DNA from: CAVVAY01 sp963746465
GTDB lineage: Bacteria; Actinomycetota; Actinomycetes; JACCUZ01
Length of the DNA stretch: 64,000 nucleotides
Direction: 5' to 3'
Assembly: GCA_963746465.1 (NCBI GenBank)
Contig: CAVVAY010000008.1
Location: forward strand, 14,556-78,555
In this document: positions 49,701-59,314 of the stretch, piece by piece
Position numbering within the stretch: the stretch's first letter is position 1
Layout: each line of letters opens with the position of its first letter
Translations under genes and position numbers: made by a program
Notes under the pieces: generated by a model
Databases searched by the model: none
What the model was told of the DNA's origin: nothing
What the model saw: only the letters and a program-made list of their open reading frames with translations

Positions 49701-50962
49701 CCTGGGTGCGGGTGACCTGGCCGGACGAGGTCACCCTGGACTGGCTGCAGCTGGCCCGGGGCGGGACGCTCGCGGCGTCGTTCCCCACCCAGGTCCGGGT
49801 CGTGTCCGACGACGGCGCGCACCTGCTGCGGGTTTCGGCCGACGGGCGGGTGGACCTGCCGCGGACGACGACCCGGGAGATCACGATCCGGCTGACCACG
49901 ATCACCCTTGCCGGCACCTTCGACCCGTTCCTCCGCCGGAGCGACCTGCTGCCGGTCGGCTTCAGCGAGCTGCGGTGGTCCGGCGCCCGTGTCCCGGCCC
50001 GGACCGACGACGTGCTGCAGGTCCCGTGCGGTGCCGGGCCCGAGCTCGAGGCGGACGGGCAGGTGCTGAAGAGCGCAGGAACCGTGTCCTACGCCGACGT
50101 GGTCAGCGGCCGACCGGTGGACTTCGCCGTCTGCGGGGGTCCGGCCACCGTTGCGGTGGACGGTGGCAGCACCCGGGTGCAGGCCCGGCACTCCGCAGCC
50201 TGGGACGTCGCGACGTTCAGCCTCGCGCCGGCGACGGGAGGCACTCCGGCAGCCTCGGGGACCGACCGTCCGGCGAGAGCGTCCCGGGTGCCCGCGGCGA
50301 GTGCCGGGCACGGCAACGCGCTGCGGATGTCGATCGCGAGCCGCGACGAAGCGGCGCTGCTGTGGGTGCGGCAGAGCCACAACCCCGGCTGGGTCGCCTC
50401 GTTGGCCGGGGAGGAGCTCGAGCCGGTGCGGGTCGACGGCTGGCAGCAGGGGTTCCTGGTCCCGCCCGGACCCGCGGGAGAGGTCGAGCTGCGGTTCGCT
50501 CCGGACCGCACGTACCGCCTGGGCCTGGCTATCGGGGCGATCGCCGTGCTGCTGCTCGTCCTCGGCGCCGTGCGCAGACCGCGGCCGGGGGGTGACCGGC
50601 CGGCTCTGCGGGAGGGTGGCCTGGCCGCCGTCGCTCCGGCGGTCGTGCTCGGCGTCCTGCTCCTGGCGGTCGGCTGGTGGGTGCTGCCGATCAGCCTCGT
50701 GGGGTGGCTGGCGGCGCGCTGGGCGGTACGACGGTGGTCATTGACAGCGGCCACGATGGCGGTGGCGGCCGGTGGTCTCGCCCTCAGCGGCCTCGCCCTC
50801 GCGGCCCGACCGTGGCCCGGGCAGGGCTACTCCGCAGGCTCCGGCTGGTCTCAGGCGCTCTGCGTGCTCAGCCTGGTCGCCGTCTGGGTCTCGGTGACGT
50901 CCCGGGGGTACGCCGGCACCCGCGACCGCAACCGCATCACCGGCCTCTCCAGCGACCAGTAG
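46755..50962 (+). CDS. aftD: alpha-(1->3)-arabinofuranosyltransferase family protein AftD (5' third frameshifted)
   Basis: A very large membrane glycosyltransferase of about 1400 residues. The N-terminal GT-C part has MFSQAPGMVSRDTKLDLA with the catalytic-type Asp, AYGYLFPMGPFFAV, FALTPRLLTGLGPISVESLPMCLAPWVLVPLV, then many helices. A long extracytoplasmic region follows with two F5/8-type carbohydrate-binding-like modules near 48900-49350 and 49570-49980 (AAVDGDPRTAWRSDPGAEGR; ALLDGDEGTGWRAAPGDDE). The last 150 residues return to the membrane. Mycobacterial AftD branches arabinan with alpha-1,3 links. Frame is broken many times before 48417 and open without interruption for the last 2.5 kb. 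The 3' end overlaps the convergent acyltransferase by 112 bases. Confidence 0.8.
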
Positions 50963-52089
50963 CTGACCGCTGCCGCCAGCACCGCACCGGCCAGCGTGAC
51001 ACCGAAGGTCACCAGCCAGCTGCCGGTGAACAGCTGCTGGTCCAGGACCCGGACCACGACCTCGAGCACCAGCAGGTGCCACAGGAACACGCCGTAGGAG
51101 ATCCGTCCCAGCCAGGCCAACGGGCGCGTGGCGAGCAGGGACCGGGTCCGGCCGCCGTCCGCGTGCCCGACGGTGAGCGGCAGCAGGAAGCCCACCGCGA
51201 CGACCAGGTAGAGCACGCTCTTGACGGCGGCCGCGGCGTCGGTCGGCGGCGTGAGGTCCCGGGGGCCGGCCAGCGGGGTCGTCACCACCAGGAACGCCGC
51301 CAGCGCCACCGCCCAGCACAGCCAGGTGGACCGAGCCACCTCGCGGACGACGGCGATGCCCGGGACCGTCCCGACTCCGGTGCCGTCGACCTCCACCACC
51401 GCCAGCGCGATGCCGGCGGCGAACCAGCCGAGGTAGCCGGGCAGCCACTGACCGGCGACCCGCGGGTCGAGGCCGAGGTCCGCGAGGCAGAGGTGCCAGA
51501 GCGGGCCCAGGACGACGAGCCCGCCGAGCACCAGCAGCGCGGGGCCCGGTCGCCAGCCGCGCCGTCGTCCGAGCACGACCAGCAGCAGCGGTGGCAGCAC
51601 CAGGTAGAAGGCGACCTCGGTGGCGAGGCTCCAGGTCTGGGTCAGCGCGTGCCGTTGCCAGCCGAGGCCGTACACCTGGGTCAGCGTGACGTGCCGGAAC
51701 CAGGTGAGCGGGCCGGCCGACCCCTGGTTGGCCGGCACGGCCAGCAGCGCCACCAGGACGACCAGCCAGTACGCCGGGAGGATGCGCAGCGCGCGGCGCC
51801 ACAGGTATCCGCGGACCAGGGGGGCCGGCTGCTCCCAGCGCCGGGCCTGCAGCCACGGTCGCGCCAGCAGGAAGCCGGCCAGGACGAAGAAGATCGCGAC
51901 GCCGACATCCAGCCGGGACAGCGTCGCGGCGAACGGCCCGGTCGCCGACCGGCCGGTCCAGAACGCGACGTGAGTGGCTACCACGGCGGTCGCGCCGACG
52001 GCTCGCGCGGCGTCCAGGGCAGGGAAGTGCGGCGCCCGGCCCGCCGGCCGGGGAGCCGTCCGCGGCGCGGTGTCGACGGGCGCGGTCAC
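50851..52089 (-). CDS. acyltransferase 3 family membrane protein (OafA-like)
   Basis: A 412-residue membrane O-acyltransferase with about 10 helices. Family marks are FPALDAARAVGATAVVATHVAFW (His of the first motif), LDVGVAIFFVLAGFLLARPW, the R-x10-H-type YLWRRALRILPAYWLVVL, and WSLATEVAFYLVLPPLLL. It probably transfers an acetyl or other acyl group to a surface glycan. Its GTG start overlaps the stop of the upstream membrane protein by 4 bases, so the pair is coupled. The C-terminal 20 residues overlap aftD. Confidence 0.87.
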   Translation of the reverse strand: MTAPVDTAPRTAPRPAGRAPHFPALDAARAVGATAVVATHVAFWTGRSATGPFAATLSRLDVGVAIFFVLAGFLLARPWLQARRWEQPAPLVRGYLWRRALRILPAYWLVVLVALLAVPANQGSAGPLTWFRHVTLTQVYGLGWQRHALTQTWSLATEVAFYLVLPPLLLVVLGRRRGWRPGPALLVLGGLVVLGPLWHLCLADLGLDPRVAGQWLPGYLGWFAAGIALAVVEVDGTGVGTVPGIAVVREVARSTWLCWAVALAAFLVVTTPLAGPRDLTPPTDAAAAVKSVLYLVVAVGFLLPLTVGHADGGRTRSLLATRPLAWLGRISYGVFLWHLLVLEVVVRVLDQQLFTGSWLVTFGVTLAGAVLAAAVSYWSLERPVMRLRSRVPAYPRDVTETQTATRLSTQSA

Positions 52090-54023
52090 GGCTTCGGGAC
52101 GGGGCCGCCGACCTGGGCGTCGCCCAGGCAGAGCACGGTGCCGGGACTGAGGTCGTGGACCATCAGGGCGTCGCCGGTGCCGGTGAGCTGGAAGACGACC
52201 TGGTTCAGACCCTTCTGCAGCGGGACCGTCTGCTCGTCGTCCCCGAGGGCCACGGTCACCTCGCCGGGTGCGGTCGCGATGTAGCCCAATCGCACCGACC
52301 AGGGCCACTCGAAGACCCGCTCGCCCAGCGGGACCCGCCGCCACATCCCGGGCGTGATGCGCCAGCCGCAGCCCTTCAGCGGGCCCGGGTAGGAGATGGC
52401 GCCGTCCACCACCATCGGCCGGAGTTGCCCGGAGGCGTCGAAGACGTAGGGGTGCGTCCAGCTGGTCCTCGAGTACAGGTCACGGCGCTGCTCCTCGCTG
52501 ACCAGGGGCGCCACGAAGCGCGTCGCTCGGTCATAGGCACCGAAGAACCCACCGAGGATCGGCGCCGGCAGGTTCGAGTCGTAGATCTGACCTTCCGGTG
52601 GCATGGCCTTCAGGGACTGCTTGGCCGCCGCCAGGAACCCCTTGGTCCCCGGATCGGTCGCATAGCCCCGGTAGGCGTACGTCGACATGACGCCGCCGAT
52701 GCAGGCGACGGCCGTGGCTCCCGCGATCACGGCCAGCCCGGTCCGCTGGCGCCGGTGCCACGCGTCGGCCCAGTCCGGCGGGAGGCGCCACGGGTCCCGC
52801 TCGCCGACCAGCGGGCAGATGGCGACACCGAGGACCACGATCGCCGGGAGCAGCGCGTCGGCGATGTACCGCGTCTGCAGCCCGAGGATGGTGCCGACCA
52901 GCGGCAGCCGGCTGAAGCCGAGGCTCGCCAGCGAGCCGAGCACGTAGACGACCAGGGCCCACCAGGCGCCGCTCGCGCGCCGGCGCACCGCCAGGGTGCC
53001 GACGACCAGCAGGAGCAGGATGGTCCACGACAGCCAGTCCAGGATCTGCGGGGAGTCCGTCAGGGCACCGCCCGGCCCCCAGTCGGCCCAGCCCCAGGGC
53101 CCGCCGAGGATCCCGGGGACGAGCGTGCGCAGCACCGAGAAGTAGGTGAACTCGCTGATCTGGCCGAACCCGGGAAGGAACAGCCGCGAGGTGTCGTCGG
53201 TGGCCTGGCTCGCGCGCACGACGTACGTGCCGAGGAATGCTGCCGTTGTCGCGGCGTAGCCGGCCCAGATCGGCCAGGTGGCGCGCAAGGTGGTCCACCA
53301 GTCACGGGGCCGCCTGCGGTCGGCCAGGACACCCAGGCTGAAGACGAGCAGGAAGGGCACCAGCAGCAGGGTCTTCTCGAAGGACAGGTAGCCGAAGACC
53401 ATCCAGGCGACTGCCAGGACGAGGTCGCGGCGCCGACGCTCGCGCCACCACCTCACGTGGTAGGTCATGGTGGCGGCCATCGCGAGCTGTAACGGCAGCC
53501 ACAGGATGTGCGCGGACCACCAGAGGAAGGCCGGCAGCGTCAGCGCGGAGAACAGGAACAGCGCGAACGGGACGAGGATCCGCGGCGTCTCGCCGAACAG
53601 GGTGACGAGCAGTCGGAGCACCGCGAGGTTGACCAGCAGCTGGACGATGACGGCGACGAGCACGACCGGCGGCCAGGACAGCGGAGCGGCGTGAGCGATC
53701 AGCCAGACCCACAGGAAGCCGACCGGCTCGAAATGCCCCGTGTGGACCCGGGTCAGGTAGGAAAGGTCCAGGGGTGACTCGTAGGCACGCGTGGAGAGCA
53801 TGAAGTCGTCGGTGATGAAGAACGAGTCGCGCAGCAGGCTGGCCCGGATGGCGATCTGCACCAGGACCAGCAGGGCTGCGGCCGTCAGGACCGGACGCCG
53901 CACCAGCCAGTGGGTCTCCGGGTCGCTCCCGACGTCGGCCTCGGCGCGCCCCGGTGAGGCCGTGGTGGTGGATGACACCTGCGGCAGGCTACCGCCGCGC
54001 GGCATTGGCTGATTGGCGACCAC
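52086..54023 (-). CDS. polytopic membrane protein, putative GT-C glycosyltransferase
   Basis: A 645-residue protein with about 12 hydrophobic helices. The first loop has SFFITDDFMLSTRAYESPLDLSYL, with the acidic DD pair after helix 1 expected in GT-C enzymes, followed by HTGHFEPVGFLWVWL. Helices run to about residue 430, then a soluble C-terminal domain (LPAPILGGFFGAYDRATRFVAPL ... WRRVPLGERVFEWPWSVRLGY). The family is unnamed to me. It is an intact gene in the envelope region and translationally coupled to the acyltransferase. The GTG at 54023 is taken; ATG 54005 is possible. Confidence 0.7.
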   Translation of the reverse strand: MVANQPMPRGGSLPQVSSTTTASPGRAEADVGSDPETHWLVRRPVLTAAALLVLVQIAIRASLLRDSFFITDDFMLSTRAYESPLDLSYLTRVHTGHFEPVGFLWVWLIAHAAPLSWPPVVLVAVIVQLLVNLAVLRLLVTLFGETPRILVPFALFLFSALTLPAFLWWSAHILWLPLQLAMAATMTYHVRWWRERRRRDLVLAVAWMVFGYLSFEKTLLLVPFLLVFSLGVLADRRRPRDWWTTLRATWPIWAGYAATTAAFLGTYVVRASQATDDTSRLFLPGFGQISEFTYFSVLRTLVPGILGGPWGWADWGPGGALTDSPQILDWLSWTILLLLVVGTLAVRRRASGAWWALVVYVLGSLASLGFSRLPLVGTILGLQTRYIADALLPAIVVLGVAICPLVGERDPWRLPPDWADAWHRRQRTGLAVIAGATAVACIGGVMSTYAYRGYATDPGTKGFLAAAKQSLKAMPPEGQIYDSNLPAPILGGFFGAYDRATRFVAPLVSEEQRRDLYSRTSWTHPYVFDASGQLRPMVVDGAISYPGPLKGCGWRITPGMWRRVPLGERVFEWPWSVRLGYIATAPGEVTVALGDDEQTVPLQKGLNQVVFQLTGTGDALMVHDLSPGTVLCLGDAQVGGPVPKP

Positions 54024-54080
54024 ACGAAGTAACTCGCTGGTAACCTGCGCCGACTCGTCGACGTGGAGGGAGAACTTGCG

Positions 54081-55033
54081 ATGCGGCGCGGCCTCGGCTT
54101 CCTGTTCGTCGGACTCGGTGTGTTCCTGATCGCGCTCGCCCCGCTCCTGCGGTTCTACGCCTATCCGGCGCTGGCGAAGGCGCCGCTCGACCAGGACTCC
54201 CAGACGGTGTCGGTGGCGCCCGGACGCGACCTACCTCAACATCGGCGAGCTCGAGCTGGTCGAGGGGGCGACGCTGACCGCGACCCGCCGGGTGAAGGGT
54301 GACGTCGCTGCCGGCAACGACGACCGTGCGGTCTGGGACGTGTTCGTCCGGGTCGAGAACGAGGGCGCCCTGGTCACCGCGAGCACCGACCGGGTGGCGT
54401 TCGACCGTGGCACCTCCGAGGCCGTCAACTGCTGCGGCGAGGGCCTCAACGGCGCCGATGCGAAGCACGAGGGCATCGAGTACAAGTTCCCGTTCAACGC
54501 CGAGAAGAAGACCTACCAGTACTTCGACACGACCCTCGGTCATGCCTCGGACATGGTCTACAAGGCCTCCGAGAAGGTCGAGGGCGTCAGCGTCTACCGG
54601 TACGAGCAGGTGATCGAGCCCACCAAGATCGCCGAGCTCGAGGTGCCGGGCACCCTGATCGGCCGGACCGAGGGGTCGGTGCCGGTCGACCGCTTCTACT
54701 CCAACCTCCGGCGGGTCTGGGTCGAGCCGAGCACCGGTGTGATCGTCAAGGGGCAGGAGGAGCAGCTCTCGACGCTCCGTGACGACACCGGCGAGGACGT
54801 CCTGACGGTCACCGAGGCGACCTTGACCTTCAGCGACGACACGGTCGCCGAGCAGGCCAAGACCGCGAAGGACAACTCCCGCTCGCTGAGCCTGCTGCGG
54901 ACCATCGGCCCGGCAGTCCTGGTCCTCGTCGGCCTGCTGCTTTTCCTGCTCGGCCTCGGCCTGGCGCTGCGCGGCCGGCAACGACGAGTACGACGAGCCC
55001 GGGCCGCGGCGGCAGGAGCCGGTCAGCGTCTAG
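54081..55033 (+). CDS. DUF3068 (PorA family) membrane protein, two frameshifts
   Basis: A product of about 316 residues once one base is removed near 54223 and one near 54979. It has an N-terminal helix (LGFLFVGLGVFLIALAPLLRFYAYP), a large extracytoplasmic domain (YLNIGELELVEGATLTATRRVKGD, VNCCGEGLNGADAKHEGIEYKFPFNAEKKTYQYFD, SVPVDRFYSNLRRVWVEP), and a C-terminal helix (AVLVLVGLLLFLLGLGLAL). This is the DUF3068 layout, found near envelope glycan genes in many actinobacteria; its function is unknown. ATG 54081 follows GGAGGGAG. The end overlaps the next gene by 4 bases. Confidence 0.8.
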
Positions 55034-55848
55034 CTGCCCTTCCGGCAGACGAAGATCGCGGTGCCGGGCACGACCCGGCCGCGCAGCGGGCTCCAGGCGC
55101 CCCAGGTGCGGGTGTTGCCGGCCGGCCACTCGGGCTCGACGAGGTCGACCAGGCGGAGTCCGGCCGCTGCAACCTCGCGGACCCGGTCGCCGAGCGTTCG
55201 GTGGTGCTCGACGTAGGTCGCCGCCCCGGCCTGGTCCTGCTCGACGTACGGCGTCCGGTCGAAGTAGGAGTGGCGCGCCACCAGGCCTGCCTCGCCCGCG
55301 TCGTCGGGGAAGGACCAGCGCAGCGGGTGCGTGACGGAGAACACCCACCGCCCGCCGGGTCGCAGCACCCGTGCGACCTCGCGCATCACCGCCGCCGAGT
55401 CCGCGACGAAAGGGACCCCGCCGTACGCCGAGCAGGCCAGGTCGAACGACTCGTCCCGGAACGGCAGCGCAACCGCGTCGGCCTGCACCATCGGCAGGTC
55501 CAGCCCGGTCGCGGCCCCCAGACCGCTGCCTCGGCGCAGCATCGCCGCGGAGATGTCCAGAGCGACCGGCTCCGCGCCGGCGGCCAGCAGCCAGCGGGCG
55601 CACTGGGCGGCCCCGGCGCCCACCTCCAGGACCTGCCGCCCGACGACGTCCCCGAGCAGGTGGACATCGGCCTCGGACAGGCCCTCGGGTCCCCACACGA
55701 ATCGGGCGTCGCCGAGGAAGGCGCCGTGCTCGTCGAGGTAGGCATCGGCTTCGGCGTCCCACCACGACCGGTTGGCCCGGACGGACTCGGCCTGCCCTAC
55801 TGGCCGCCGGCTGACGCCGGACGCCCCAGCGGCTGAGTCGTCGCTCAT
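55030..55848 (-). CDS. class I SAM-dependent methyltransferase
   Basis: A 272-residue methyltransferase: VVGRQVLEVGAGAAQCARWLLAAGAEPVALDIS (motif I and the acidic end of beta 2), ADAVALPFRDESFDLACSAYGGVPFV, and VARVLRPGGRWVFSVTHPLRWSFPDD. The substrate is unknown; the family is common as a stand-alone gene next to DUF3068. The ATG at 55848 (MSDDSAAGASG) is the first start with coding character; this gene is not frameshifted. Confidence 0.88.
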   Translation of the reverse strand: MSDDSAAGASGVSRRPVGQAESVRANRSWWDAEADAYLDEHGAFLGDARFVWGPEGLSEADVHLLGDVVGRQVLEVGAGAAQCARWLLAAGAEPVALDISAAMLRRGSGLGAATGLDLPMVQADAVALPFRDESFDLACSAYGGVPFVADSAAVMREVARVLRPGGRWVFSVTHPLRWSFPDDAGEAGLVARHSYFDRTPYVEQDQAGAATYVEHHRTLGDRVREVAAAGLRLVDLVEPEWPAGNTRTWGAWSPLRGRVVPGTAIFVCRKGS

Positions 55849-55934
55849 GGCGACACCCTGGCAGGCGCCGGCGCGGTACGGTCGACGTACACCCCCTCGG
55901 CGCATGCAGCGTCCTGGCTGGTGGGGAGACCCCC

Positions 55935-56063
55935 ATGGCCGACAAGTCACCGCGACAGACGAGCAGCAAGAAGTCGGGCAAGAGCCTGAAGGAGAAGCGG
56001 GCCGAGAAGAAGGAGAAGAAGGACAGCAAGTCCGACGGCTTCACCCCGATGCCGCACCGCTGA
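55935..56063 (+). CDS. small Lys-rich hypothetical protein
   Basis: A 42-residue basic protein, MADKSPRQTSSKKSGKS then KEKRAEKKEKKDSK and GFTPMPHR. A GGGGAGA ribosome site precedes the ATG. Very similar short Lys/Glu/Ser-rich proteins are common in actinobacteria, with no known role; nucleic-acid contact is a guess. Confidence 0.65.
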   Translation: MADKSPRQTSSKKSGKSLKEKRAEKKEKKDSKSDGFTPMPHR

Positions 56064-56143
56064 GCGGTTGCAACTCCCGGACAACCGCCTTGCTCGGGCG
56101 TCCTAGGCTCGTCGCGTCCCACTGACGGCCTGGAGGAGTACGG

Positions 56144-57182
56144 GTGGCGGTTGTCGCGCAGCTGGCCTGCGTCGCGCTCGGGGCGGTGTTCGTGGTCAGT
56201 GCGGTCGCCAAGCTGCTGGACCGGGACGGCACGCGCCAGGCGGTCGCCGGGTTCGGCGTACCGGAGCGACTCGTGCCTCAGGTCGCGCGCCGGCCTCGCA
56301 CCCGCCGAGCTAGCCGTCGCGGCGCTGCTCCTCCTTCCACCCGACGGGCCCCTCTGCCTCGTCGCTGCCGCTCGCCCGCTGAGCGCGTTCAGCGTCGCCG
56401 TCATGCGTGGCGCTGCGCTCGGCCGCCGCCCGGAGTGCCACTGCTTCGGCCGGATCGGCGGCGCCGACGTCAGCGGGCGCACGGTGGTGCGGAACCTGGG
56501 CCTGGGGGCTCTGGCGGTGGCCGGCCTCGCGGGTGGCGACCCAGACGGCTCCGCGGCCGGCTGGACGCTCGGGCTGCTGACGGCCGCCGCGGTCATCGCC
56601 GCGGAAGGGCTGGCGGGGCGGGCCGCCGGACGGCGCCGGCTGGCGGCGGACGAGGCGGAGTTCGACGCCGGCGAGTCGGTCCTGCAGCCGGTCGTGGCGG
56701 AGTTCGGGCTGCCGACCGTGGACGGGGGAGAGGCGAGTCTGTCCGGGCTGCTGGCTCCCGGTCGCCCGTTGCTGCTGGTGACGCTGAGCCCGGGGTGCGG
56801 GCAGCTGCAAGCTGCTCCGGCCGGACGTCGGGCGCTGGGCCCAGGTCCTGTCGGGCCCAGCTGACCGTGGCCGTGCTGGCCACCGGCACCCGCGAGGCCA
56901 ACACGCCGCCGTACCAGGAGATGCCGCACCTGCCCGTGCTGATCGACGAGGACGGGGCGGTCCGGGCCCGGCTGGGCACCAGCGCCACGCCGTCGGCGGT
57001 GCTCATCGGGACCGACCGCCGGCCGGTCGGCGCCGTGGCCAGTGGCGAACGGCTGATCCGGCGGCTGCTGGTGGGTGCGCCTCACCGAGCACGTCCCCGG
57101 CGCCGCGGACGGCAGCGTCGCCGCGACACCCCGCCACGGCCGGCCGAGGGCGTGGGGAAGCCCGCGGACGAGCTGCAGCTGA
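56144..57182 (+). pseudogene. MauE/DoxX-like membrane protein fused to thioredoxin-like domain, frameshifted
   Basis: Restored length is about 344 residues. An N-terminal MauE-like four-helix membrane part reads LACVALGAVFVVSAVAKLLDRDGTRQAVAGFGVPERLVPQ and ends with the Cys pair ECHCFGRIGGADVSGRTVVRN. A thioredoxin/TlpA-like part follows: VAEFGLPTVDGGEASLSGLLAPGRPLLLVTLSPGCGSCKLLRPD with a CGSC active site. It would pass reducing equivalents across the membrane. Single inserted bases lie near 56289, 56806, 56865 and 57081. The GTG at 56144 has GGAGGAG 5 bases before it. A paralogue starts at 63215. Confidence 0.75.
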
Positions 57183-57516
57183 CCGACGTGGTCTCCCCGG
57201 CCGACGGGGTGGTCCGTCACCTCAACGGCGAGGCGACGATCCTGCTCGACATGAGCACCGGGGCCACCGTCCTGCTCGACCAGATCGGGGCGCTCGTCTG
57301 GTCGGTGCTGGACGGCGTGAGCCCGCTGCGACGAGATCGTCGACCGACCTGGCAGAGGTGTTCGAGGCGCCGGTCGAGACGGTGGGGGCCGACGTGCTGG
57401 AGCTCGTCCGCGCCCTCGGCCGGGGCGGCATGCTCGCCGGCGTGTCGCCGGCCGGGGACCCGACGAGCCAGCCAGGTGCCCGTGGCGACCGGGTGAGTCA
57501 CTCCGCCCCGCGTTGA
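57152..57516 (+). CDS. PqqD-like peptide-binding protein (two frameshifts)
   Basis: A product of about 120 residues after removing one base near 57330 and one near 57344. The core is VVRHLNGEATILLDMSTGATVLLDQIGALVWSVLDG ... DEIVDDLAEVF ... VLELVRALGRGGML, the winged-helix pattern of PqqD proteins that present precursor peptides to modifying enzymes. It overlaps the preceding MauE-thioredoxin gene by 31 bases, so the two are functionally linked. No radical-SAM or cyclase gene is seen beside it. Confidence 0.65.
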
Positions 57517-57542
57517 CCCCCGGTCAGCCCGGAGCGTAGTCT
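57513..57542 (+). promoter_or_regulatory. rpsA promoter
   Basis: TTGACC at 57513-57518 and TAGTCT at 57537-57542 are 18 bases apart, giving a leader of about 170 bases. Confidence 0.6.
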
Positions 57543-57554
57543 GACCGGTGCGCT

Positions 57555-57698
57555 GTGGGCCTGCGCGACCTCGAACGGAGCAGGCCACGCTCGGTGAGTC
57601 GAACCTCCCAGCCCTCGCGAGAGCGGTCCCGGGTCCCGGCACGTCGAAACGGGCCCCTGCGCACCACGACGACATCTGTCCGCCAACGACATCTGTCC
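57555..57698 (+). promoter_or_regulatory. rpsA leader with hairpin and tandem palindromes
   Basis: A stem with arms GGCCTGC and GCAGGCC lies at 57558-57586. Two identical boxes, CGACATCTGTCC, occur at 57670-57681 and 57687-57698; each holds the palindrome GACA-TC-TGTC and they repeat every 17 bases. They end 21 bases before the start codon. Autoregulation by S1 or binding of a repressor are both possible. Confidence 0.45.
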
Positions 57699-57719
57699 AC
57701 CCCACGGAGCCACTCCTAC

Positions 57720-59242
57720 ATGACGGCAAGCAGCATCGAAGCCCCGGTCAGCAGCACCCCCAACGTCGCGATCAACGACATCGGCGACGAAGAGGCCTTC
57801 CTCGCAGCCATCGACGAGACGATCAAGTACTTCAACGACGGCGACATCGTCGAGGGAGTCATCGTCAAGGTCGACCGGGACGAGGTCCTGCTCGACATCG
57901 GTTACAAGACCGAGGGCGTCATCCCCTCCCGCGAGCTCTCGATCAAGCACGACGTCGACCCCTCTGAGGTCGTCAGCGTCGGCGACGAGGTCGAGGCCCT
58001 GGTCCTCCAGAAGGAGGACAAGGAGGGTCGGCTGATCCTGTCGAAGAAGCGCGCCCAGTACGAGCGGGCGTGGGGCACGATCGAGAAGATCAAGGACGAG
58101 GACGGCATCGTCACCGGCACCGTCATCGAGGTCGTCAAGGGCGGCCTGATCCTGGACATCGGCCTGCGCGGCTTCCTGCCGGCGTCGCTGGTCGAGATGC
58201 GCCGGGTGCGCGACCTCCAGCCGTACGTCGGCAAGGAGCTCGAGGCCAAGATCATCGAGCTGGACAAGAACCGCAACAACGTCGTGCTCTAGCCGCCGTG
58301 CGTGGCTCGAGCAGACCCAGTCCGAGGTGCGCTCGACGTTCCTGCAGACCCTGCAGAAGGGCCAGGTCCGCTCCGGCGTCGTCTCCAGCATCGTGAACTT
58401 CGGTGCGTTCGTGGACCTCGGCGGCGTCGACGGCCTGGTGCACGTCTCCGAGCTGTCCTGGAAGCACATCGACCACCCGTCCGAGGTCGTCGAGGTCGGC
58501 CAGGAGGTCACGGTCGAGGTCCTGGACGTCGACATGGACCGCGAGCGCGTCTCGCTGTCGCTGAAGGCCACCCAGGAAGACCCGTGGCAGCAGTTCGCCC
58601 GCACCCACCAGATCGGCCAGGTCGTGCCGGGCAAGGTGACCAAGCTGGTGCCGTTCGGCTCGTTCGTCCGGGTCGACGAGGGCATCGAGGGCCTGGTCCA
58701 CATCTCCGAGCTGGCCGAGCGCCACGTCGAGATCCCGGAGCAGGTCGTCCAGGTCGGCGACGACATCTTCGTCAAGGTCATCGACATCGACCTGGAGCGC
58801 CGCCGCATCTCGCTCTCGCCTCAAGCAGGCCAACGAGGGCGCTGCGCCGGCCGAGGGCGACGACAGCGCCTTCGACCCGACGCTCTACGGCATGTCCGCC
58901 TCCTACGACGAGGCCGGCAACTACCAGTACCCGGACGGGTTCGACCCGGAGACCAACGAGTGGCTGCCCGGGCACGAGGAGCAGCAGGCCGAGTGGGAGC
59001 GCCAGTACGCCGAGGCGAAGGTCCGCTACGAGGCGCACATGAAGCAGGTCACCGAGGCGCAGAAGGCCGAGGCCGAGGCCGGCCTCGAGGGCGCCGCCGG
59101 CGGTGCCCCCTCGACGTACTCCTCGGAGGCGCCGGCCGAGGGCGAGGAGACCAGCGCGACCCCGGCCAGCACGGGCGGCGGCGGGACGCTCGCGTCGGAC
59201 GAGGCGCTCGCGGCCCTGCGCGAGAAGCTCACCGGCGGCTGA
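57720..59242 (+). CDS. rpsA: 30S ribosomal protein S1, interrupted by two one-base insertions
   Basis: An essential mRNA-binding ribosomal protein with four S1 domains, 506 residues when restored. Domain starts are near GDIVEGVIVKVDRDEVLLDIGYKTEG, WGTIEKIKDEDGIVTGTVIEVVKGG, LQKGQVRSGVVSSIVNFGAFVDLGG and IGQVVPGKVTKLVPFGSFVRVDEG. The tail from about residue 370 is acidic and Gln/Glu-rich. An extra T at 58290 creates a TAG, and an extra C near 58819 shifts the tail; deleting each restores LSRRAWLEQTQ and SLKQANEG. An essential gene cannot be dead, so these are almost certainly sequence errors. Confidence 0.93.
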
Positions 59243-59259
59243 CGCCCCACCCGATCGAC

Positions 59260-59293
59260 CACGAAGGCCCCCGCCGCGGCGGGGGCCTTCGTG
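59260..59293. terminator. rpsA terminator
   Basis: Arms CACGAAGGCCCCCGC and GCGGGGGCCTTCGTG, almost without loop, 18 bases after the rpsA stop. Confidence 0.85.
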
Positions 59294-59302
59294 CGTCCGC
59301 CC

Positions 59303-59308
59303 TAGGCT
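59303..59308 (+). promoter_or_regulatory. -10 box for leaderless DUF418 gene
   Basis: TAGGCT with 6 bases to the GTG at 59315. Confidence 0.5.
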
Positions 59309-59314
59309 GGCGCG

